A stretch of DNA of 64,000 nt from Leptospira sp. WS39.C2. Its GTDB lineage: Bacteria > Spirochaetota > Leptospiria > Leptospirales > Leptospiraceae. The stretch lies in NCBI RefSeq assembly GCF_040833965.1, contig NZ_CP162142.1, forward strand, positions 2,629,001-2,693,000. Reading direction: 5' to 3'. How positions within the stretch are numbered: the stretch's first letter is position 1; each line of letters starts with the position of its first letter. The position numbers were made by a program, and so were the translations under genes. Under the pieces are notes generated by a model, which saw only the letters and a list, made by a program, of their open reading frames with translations, was not told where the DNA came from and searched no databases. This document shows positions 58,901-64,000 of this stretch, piece after piece.

Positions 58901-61883
58901 GAATATCGAAATCAAAACTTCTCCTTCTTCCAAGAATGATCCGAATAATGGATTCTAATTTTGGTTCTTGTTCCCTTTCTTCAAAGTACAAAAGAACTCG
59001 CAAATTTAAACTTGTGGACTTGGACTGTGGAACAAGTGGACTTAGTTTTTCTAAAATTTTTGCGAACAATTCCCTTTGTTCTTTCTGAGTTTTAAAAGCA
59101 GACACCATGTAATAAAAGGCTTCCCCTTGGTCAGGTCTTTTCCTAAAGGTTGTCAATGCTTTCACTCCATAGTGGTGAAACACTTTTGTCAACAATCTCG
59201 AAGTGGATTTGTTTGGAACAAAACCTTCTGTATCCCAATGTAAAAGAGACCTTTGCATTTCACCAAGATGTGAATGTACGGATCCTATGTCTGAAGAAAA
59301 TAAACTCCGGAGTAATACATTAAATTTTATAAAAAATTTTATAAACGCAGTCCAATTTTTACTTTCTTCAGTGGATTTTAATATTGAATCTATATTAAGA
59401 TTATCTAATAAGAAATTAATTCTAATATGCGAATTTGCACCTTTTACAAATCCTAAAATCCATGAATAAAAAAACTGCAAAATTTCATTTCGGGATTTTA
59501 TTGAATTTAATTCGGAATCAAATTTAAAATTTTGATTTGTATCTTTCCCAGTAGGGATGGAATTCCAATGATTCAGAATGGAAAATTCTAAAATTTCATT
59601 AGACATTTCTTCATTGAATTGATCATTTTTTGGGTTTGCGGATTCATTTGGAGTTACTCTCACAAGTACTTCACCTTCCGAAAAACTTTTACCTAAAATT
59701 TGACCTGAGGCTGTTTTTCCTCTGACCAATTTATTTAAATTTCCATCTTCAACGATGTGTTCAATAACCCCGTCAATTGGCGATTTTAAAACAGTTTCCA
59801 TCTTCATCGCTGAAATCATTAGTAAAGGTTCATCCTTTTTTATTTTACTCCCGACAGACCAAGGACGAACAGTTTTTGGATCATTGAATATTTTGACAAA
59901 TGTTCCTTGAAATGGTGAACGTAAAAAACCAATTTCATTTGCTGATAAATTTCCGGATTCAAACTGGAGTTGAATCCTAGCATAATGTAATTTACCATCA
60001 ATTTTACTTGTAAATCGAATCAAATGGAAACTTGGTTTTACGTCTATACGTACAGAGATAGATCTACTTTCAGATTCCGCTAAAAATTGGTTCCCATCAG
60101 CACTATAACGTGTGATGCGAATTTTTTTTGACAAAATCGTATTCCCACTAACTAAAAATTCACCCAAACCAGTTCTAAGCACTGTTAACCTAATTATTTT
60201 GTCTTGGGATGTAATTTTAAATTGGAATGGTGAATTTAAAGTTTCATTTGAATATACAATTTTAACTAAATCTCTTTCTCGAAATGTTTCTGAAACATTT
60301 TTGCCTGATAACCGTATGGTTTCGCCTAAACAAGCATAAATGATAGCCTCCTCCAGATAATCAGTGCTAGATATTGTTAATTCCTTATTGTCACCTAGGA
60401 GTCGATTGTCATAATCTCCAGCCCGAAATAAATCGTGCCTTATGATCATAAGAAGCTGCTCTATATTAGTGGTGATGCCTCGGATAAAAAGTTCACTCAA
60501 TGCTCTTTCCATTCTTTGTATGGCTTCATTCCGATCACGTCCGTAAGAAATTAATTTCCCAACCATCGGATCAAAATCTCCAGGAATTTTATCCCCTGAT
60601 TTGAATCCAAAATCGCAACGAATCCCATTAAAAGTTGGCAATTCTAGATCTTTGATTTTTCCTGGAGACGGAGAATAGTTTTGGAAAGGGTCTTCTGCAT
60701 AAATACGGCATTGGATAGAATGGTTTCTATCTCCAAACCGTTTTCTTTTTACCGTATCGTATTGGATTTGATTTAATCTTTCATCAAATAAAAAGATCTG
60801 CCATTTAGCTAAATCGATTCCTAGGGATTGGTCTGTTACTGTGTATTCAACTTGGAGGCGAGTGTTCATTTCCAAAAATCCAAATTGACCTGAGTTTCGA
60901 TCTAATAAAAATTCAACCGTACCAGCACCGCAACCATCAGAGTACCCAGAAATTTCAGAAAACTTTTCTGCGTTGGAAAGTAATTGTAATTGGACATGAT
61001 CATCTAAAAACGATTCTCCAGATTCTTCTATAATTTTCTGGTTTCTCCTTTGAACGGCACATTTCCGAATTCCAATGGCAACTCCATTAAAAATTTGAAC
61101 TTCAAAATGTGCAGGAGTTTCTATATATTTTTCAAGATAAAAGGTATCATTCTCATAAGAATTTAGACCAATCCGTTTTGCACTTTCAATCGCTTGGGCC
61201 AATTCATCGACGGAACGAACAACTAACATTCCTTTTCCACCACCACCAGCATCCAATTTAATGATGACTGGAAAACCAATTCGTTTGGCTTCCGCTTCAG
61301 CTTCTTCTACAGTTTCGATGGAACCTGAGCCTAAAAAAAGTGGAATACCATTTTCTACAGCTAAGCGGCGTGCATCTAATTTATTGCCCACTCTTCGCAT
61401 AACGGAAGATTTTGGACCCATAAAAATAATTCGACGATCGTAGAATTTTTCTACTTCCAAAAGGCGTTCTACGAATAAAAAATTTTCTGATAAAAATCCA
61501 TAACCTGGATACACTGCATTTGCTCCAGATTCTAAAATGGCAGCGCAGATCACAGGTATACTAGCATAGTTTCTTGCTTCACCGATGTAAATCACCTGGT
61601 TTGCAAATTCAAACCAAGATTGACCTCTATCTTCATCTGCAACCACCGCAACAGATTGTATGCCTTCTTCTTGTAAGGCGAGGATAAATCGTTTAGCGAT
61701 TTCTCCTCTGTTTGCAATTAGAACTTTTTTTAAAACTCCATTTCGTTCGGAAGTTTGTTTGGTAACTTCAAATCCTAAATTTGGATCATTTTTTTTAAGT
61801 TCCGATCTAACTTTTTCTATGTCTTCAAAATGAGTTAAATCTAATGTACTATTGCTGTTTAATATAATATTCTTTTGAACCAT
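55977..61883 (-). CDS. Single-chain acyl-CoA (acetyl-CoA) carboxylase, eukaryote-like order
   Basis: 1968 residues. Biotin carboxylase spans about 50-510 (IANRGEIA, Gly-rich ATP loop GGGGKGM near 214, EMNTRLQVEY). The biotinyl domain follows, with Lys694 in SAMKMET; after it comes an unusual insertion of about 20 residues. A central region of about 500 mostly helical residues precedes the carboxyltransferase. The CT-beta half starts near 1242 and the CT-alpha half (GGAPDAHGTEKF, DSPGFVPGT) lies near 1750. The order BC-BCCP-central-CT is that of eukaryotic acetyl-CoA carboxylases. It should make malonyl-CoA from acetyl-CoA and bicarbonate. Two BC residues differ from the norm (QRRNQK and RLQVEY where His is usual). 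It starts 9 bp after acpS, and is thus coupled to fatty acid synthesis. Confidence 0.92.
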   Translation of the reverse strand: MVQKNIILNSNSTLDLTHFEDIEKVRSELKKNDPNLGFEVTKQTSERNGVLKKVLIANRGEIAKRFILALQEEGIQSVAVVADEDRGQSWFEFANQVIYIGEARNYASIPVICAAILESGANAVYPGYGFLSENFLFVERLLEVEKFYDRRIIFMGPKSSVMRRVGNKLDARRLAVENGIPLFLGSGSIETVEEAEAEAKRIGFPVIIKLDAGGGGKGMLVVRSVDELAQAIESAKRIGLNSYENDTFYLEKYIETPAHFEVQIFNGVAIGIRKCAVQRRNQKIIEESGESFLDDHVQLQLLSNAEKFSEISGYSDGCGAGTVEFLLDRNSGQFGFLEMNTRLQVEYTVTDQSLGIDLAKWQIFLFDERLNQIQYDTVKRKRFGDRNHSIQCRIYAEDPFQNYSPSPGKIKDLELPTFNGIRCDFGFKSGDKIPGDFDPMVGKLISYGRDRNEAIQRMERALSELFIRGITTNIEQLLMIIRHDLFRAGDYDNRLLGDNKELTISSTDYLEEAIIYACLGETIRLSGKNVSETFRERDLVKIVYSNETLNSPFQFKITSQDKIIRLTVLRTGLGEFLVSGNTILSKKIRITRYSADGNQFLAESESRSISVRIDVKPSFHLIRFTSKIDGKLHYARIQLQFESGNLSANEIGFLRSPFQGTFVKIFNDPKTVRPWSVGSKIKKDEPLLMISAMKMETVLKSPIDGVIEHIVEDGNLNKLVRGKTASGQILGKSFSEGEVLVRVTPNESANPKNDQFNEEMSNEILEFSILNHWNSIPTGKDTNQNFKFDSELNSIKSRNEILQFFYSWILGFVKGANSHIRINFLLDNLNIDSILKSTEESKNWTAFIKFFIKFNVLLRSLFSSDIGSVHSHLGEMQRSLLHWDTEGFVPNKSTSRLLTKVFHHYGVKALTTFRKRPDQGEAFYYMVSAFKTQKEQRELFAKILEKLSPLVPQSKSTSLNLRVLLYFEEREQEPKLESIIRIILGRRRSFDFDIPEGIKTLSRRHNESFAKFKKNPWSLFEQPKMEESEFIKSLDKAGINLSSDLPEHVQNLIQNKLNYWKKIGEIQRLHSPLKNQILYYIQGQETSTYLLFVVMNTDFLVPIVDIEEKFHCPKLEKEAILGASVLQGANNAKKADFLRLEMVSYSNETQKTDDKNLNKIIEYEKLYNSAHSILEFFFHAAFSSLTIDIERNINKKSFFQTYSFFIRDGKLRIDNIGENDIKFPYSSEAEKNDSKLYEKGKWPVERWVEETLDPNSFQEILIPGLDFLENDSSTEIKQTQKVGAKIYLGKLANSDVLFFLKDSRIAGGATGDKEGKKYLSAAYIAYRKDIPLYVWNDGAGANIKEGMVALNRASEGFFITALLTHRVKSEEFRSAIESHNDSVISSFLLKLETLPNLNFKKYVTGERPSQCYVVAVGVGSSTGLDVYGSSQASIQVILDEEQSYRVLTGASVIESVTGESLTNYEIGGARVMGHGTGTVDFVANDKPHLISILYKIQSILFSKIESPSLYSLTNQNREGSKIIFSERKIQEIADLGEYLSIKENYSGSESLVSGLFSMAGNPIIALGPRTEFGFHSIQALVKAKESVRIAQKINSGLLLVYGSKWYRSSYAENNQSLRVRRDFQKQLQKFSRAIIHIVKDREGLTLPELSSIGDVWIWVQSEGLDDNKFQSSQIANPEHCATISVRSEEEAYLKASQIFNLLHVRELDHFSKRHSYPQIPIDSSVAYDMEKLVIREILDDLSFIEFYKDDPGKSLVTGLGRIEGKTIGVIADQPKDGGAPDAHGTEKFRIFMEFLNKHNIPLLMLSDSPGFVPGTKQERLRIQQIGGESLDVNVLSTNPIVSIVLRQNYGGRQIHAFSGFLRPAVSYHAWEEGTLAVMGAHSAFDLFQGVKVAQLRKENKEVEIDSLRKDFLDSYKEKAKAKNDALGTKVLDGVFGSIADLRSIVLDALKSAENKQSLWMDGIKDPSR

Positions 61884-61892
61884 TTTATTTTC

Positions 61893-62297
61893 CTAAAATT
61901 CAATTAAAACTTGGGATGCTGCGTACTCATGAACATGCGTTATTGATAGTCTAACAGATTCCATTTGGAGGTCGGAAATAGTTTTTAAAAGTGAGCCATA
62001 ATAACGGAAATATGGCCTTCCATAATCATCATTTCGAATCTCCAATTCAAAATACTTAAATGTAATCGTTGGTTTGGTATGCAACCAGCGACCATCCAGT
62101 GCTTTTAAAAATGCTTCTTTAGCAGCATACCTACCCGAATAAAATGTTGCCCGCTGATTCGTTTGTTTCAAATCAGCAGCATTTTTCTCCCACTCCGTAA
62201 ATGTTTGGTCAAAGAAAGCCGTCCCTGGATCTTTTAAGTAAGTTTCAAATTCTGGAATGTACACCATATCCATTCCAATTGAATAGGAACTTTTCAT
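61893..62297 (-). CDS. acpS: Holo-acyl-carrier-protein synthase
   Basis: 134 residues, typical length. The motifs GMDMVYIPEFE, FTEWE, YAAKEAFLKAL and SITHVHEYA mark AcpS-type phosphopantetheinyl transferases, which load the 4'-phosphopantetheine arm onto carrier domains. Its ATG overlaps the FAS stop codon (ATGA), as in translationally coupled pairs. In mycobacteria acpS also follows the fas gene, so activation of the FAS-I carrier domain is the likely job. Confidence 0.94.
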   Translation of the reverse strand: MKSSYSIGMDMVYIPEFETYLKDPGTAFFDQTFTEWEKNAADLKQTNQRATFYSGRYAAKEAFLKALDGRWLHTKPTITFKYFELEIRNDDYGRPYFRYYGSLLKTISDLQMESVRLSITHVHEYAASQVLIEF

Positions 62298-64000
62298 TTT
62301 AAACTACCGATGGTCACATTCGTGTCAGTTTTTCTGTATGTTGCATCTAATAGGGCATTTTCTTCGTCTTCATGTGGAATGAATGATTGGGTTTTACGTT
62401 TATACAAAGTAGTCCCATTTCCCAAACGAATCTCATGGTAACGTGTGATTGCAAACCGACCTCTTTCGACACATTTGTTCGCATAACTTACCTTTTCTTC
62501 TGGAGACAAATGAACCCAAAAGAAGTTCCTGTGTAAAAAGAGACAAAGGGCTCCTATATGACCAAACCCAAGGGATGTCAATATACCAGCTTTAAAATGA
62601 CCCTTCCCAAATTGGATCGCTTCATCTGTGAAAGTAATGAAAGTGGAAGGATCCATATCGGTATCTACATCCGTCAAATTTCTGTTACCTGATATGATAC
62701 CTTCTTCAAGTGTTTGTAGCACCCCAATTGACTGCCACATAGCAGCACCACCCTTGGAATGTCCTGTCAGGTATTTTTGCGAAACTACAGGGAGGTTGTT
62801 ACCTGGAGTTCTTTTAAGTTTCAACATCATCTTTTGTAAGAGGTTGTTTTCATTTTTATCATTTGCTTTGGTTGATGTGTCATGTTTGTAAGCAAATCCA
62901 ATGTCATCACCTGACAATCCAAACGAAGCCAAAGCAGATTGTATCGGCGAACTTTCTTCATTTGAGTCAGCAGCAAGAGAAAGAAGACCTATTCCTGGGG
63001 CAGGGATGGATGTGTGAATTCCATCTGTACGAGATCCTGCAAAACCTAAGATTCCGTAGACGGGAAGTCCCATTTCTAAGGCAACATCTCCCCTTGCCAA
63101 AAGTAAAATACCTCCGCCTTGCGCTTCCACAAATCCATTCCTTCGGCTGTCGTTAGGCCTCGATACTTCTGATGCTTCAATGCCTTGGTTTTCCATTTCG
63201 TAACTGTTTGCAGTTGCGTTCATATCCCCAAAACCAATCATACTTTCTTCTACGGTATCATCAAAGGCACCTGCTATCATAAACTTTGCCTTTCCTGAAA
63301 GTATATTATCCCGAGCCATCTCAAGTGAAACTCCCCCGGTTGCACAAGCGGCAACGGGTGTTATCACAGTTCCATACAATCCCGCATAAGAGGTGATAGC
63401 CCATGCTGCAGCAACATTGATCAACGATTCTTGCAGTGCGTCATGTTGCCTATCTTCACCAAGTCGAAAGTTTAAAAACATTCGTTTGATTTTTTGCATT
63501 CCACCCATGCCTGAACCCACACTTGACCCTGCTTGGCTTGGATGTATGTAGTCAAATAATTCAAATGGATCCATTCCTGCTCTGAGGTAAGCCTCACATG
63601 TACAGAACAAATTATAGATTGTAATTGGATCCACTTGGTGGATGAGATCTTTAGGAATGCCAAACCTTTCAGGATTCCAACCGTCAGGGATCTGACCTGC
63701 TATACGTCGTTGGATTCCTAAGGATTTTTTTACTTTTAAAACCGAACCTTTTTTTCGTTTGATTGTCCACTTTTCTGAAGTTGGATTGAAATAAATTTCA
63801 GTTTTTTCTGGATCAGCATTTTTGTATTCTAAGGCTTCTTCTTTACTAGCTATTGGAAATATTAGATCATCTTCTAACACTACATCTGCATATACTGATA
63901 TTTCAGTAGGATCAAACGGTGAAGTTTTTGGATCAATTATACGAATACCAGTACTTCTTAAAATTTCATCTTCATACTTCTCTTTGATTTGCCATTCCAA
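62294..64000 (-). CDS. Type I fatty acid synthase (FAS-I), C-terminal ketosynthase part
   Basis: The last 568 residues of a larger protein; the frame runs off the window at 64000 and the first codon seen (TTG) is probably internal. The ketosynthase is of the mycobacterial/fungal FAS-I kind: GWNPERFGIPKDLI, GGMQKIKRMFLN, the nucleophile Cys in VAACATGG (about residue 219 of the visible part), KHDTSTKANDKNE and GHSKGGAAMWQ (the two histidines), and TSLGFGHIGAL. The protein ends with the C-terminal extension seen in actinobacterial FAS-I. It condenses malonyl units onto acyl chains. Upstream domains are not visible. Confidence 0.93.
   Translation of the reverse strand: MEWQIKEKYEDEILRSTGIRIIDPKTSPFDPTEISVYADVVLEDDLIFPIASKEEALEYKNADPEKTEIYFNPTSEKWTIKRKKGSVLKVKKSLGIQRRIAGQIPDGWNPERFGIPKDLIHQVDPITIYNLFCTCEAYLRAGMDPFELFDYIHPSQAGSSVGSGMGGMQKIKRMFLNFRLGEDRQHDALQESLINVAAAWAITSYAGLYGTVITPVAACATGGVSLEMARDNILSGKAKFMIAGAFDDTVEESMIGFGDMNATANSYEMENQGIEASEVSRPNDSRRNGFVEAQGGGILLLARGDVALEMGLPVYGILGFAGSRTDGIHTSIPAPGIGLLSLAADSNEESSPIQSALASFGLSGDDIGFAYKHDTSTKANDKNENNLLQKMMLKLKRTPGNNLPVVSQKYLTGHSKGGAAMWQSIGVLQTLEEGIISGNRNLTDVDTDMDPSTFITFTDEAIQFGKGHFKAGILTSLGFGHIGALCLFLHRNFFWVHLSPEEKVSYANKCVERGRFAITRYHEIRLGNGTTLYKRKTQSFIPHEDEENALLDATYRKTDTNVTIGSLK

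Overview
The window looks like chromosomal DNA of a leptospire, probably of the free-living (saprophytic) side of the genus Leptospira. The evidence is AT-rich sequence with short intergenic gaps, many lipoproteins with relaxed spirochaetal lipoboxes (LSC, LYC, GAC, HCT), 7TM-AraC regulators, a 7TM histidine kinase fused to REC and SpoIIE domains, membrane class III adenylate cyclases, and small families typical of the genus. This assignment is inference; no rRNA or tRNA gene is present to confirm it. No CRISPR array, prophage, transposase or complete tRNA was found.

Layout. 1-9.0 kb: the tail of a zinc-free MDR oxidoreductase, small secreted proteins, a hemolysin-III family protein, a serine hydrolase, then an acyl-CoA dehydrogenase/FadH operon divergent from a TetR gene, with two matching 13-bp palindromes between them. 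9-13.7 kb: a neutral ceramidase and an endoglycoceramidase-type GH5 lipoprotein, divergently transcribed, which together could strip glycosphingolipids to sphingosine, fatty acid and sugar. 13.7-23 kb: an AraC/NmrA pair, a luciferase-like monooxygenase, a PHB-depolymerase-like lipoprotein, a 1075-residue hybrid sensor kinase-phosphatase, and a nucleoside deoxyribosyltransferase. 23-30 kb: a CWC-type cysteine-rich protein behind a cobalamin riboswitch, eutBC, an FeS-BCP-type photolyase that seems to lack the usual cluster cysteines, and an exported KatG with a HiPIP gene 3 bp downstream, preceded by Fur/PerR-like 7-1-7 inverted repeats.

30-55 kb: small secreted proteins, a short RecQ, a complete modABC molybdate transporter, a CPBP protease, two tandem paralogous beta-propeller lipoproteins, two convergent GT-C-like membrane proteins whose ends overlap by 97 bp, a 7TM-AraC regulator divergent from an exported DJ-1/PfpI-like protein, an SH3-TPR lipoprotein, a membrane adenylate cyclase, a DUF1566-like lipoprotein and hypothetical genes. 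Two diverged copies of a GC-rich, foldable repeat lie at about 33.3 and 54.8 kb.

55.9-64 kb (minus strand): the most unusual region. A type I fatty acid synthase whose visible C-terminal ketosynthase is of the mycobacterial/fungal FAS-I kind overlaps an acpS gene by 4 bp. This is followed 9 bp later by a 1968-residue single-chain acyl-CoA carboxylase with eukaryote-like order (BC-BCCP-long central region-CT). Together they form a compact cassette that could make malonyl-CoA, activate the synthase's carrier domain and build fatty acyl chains; the FAS gene continues beyond the window.
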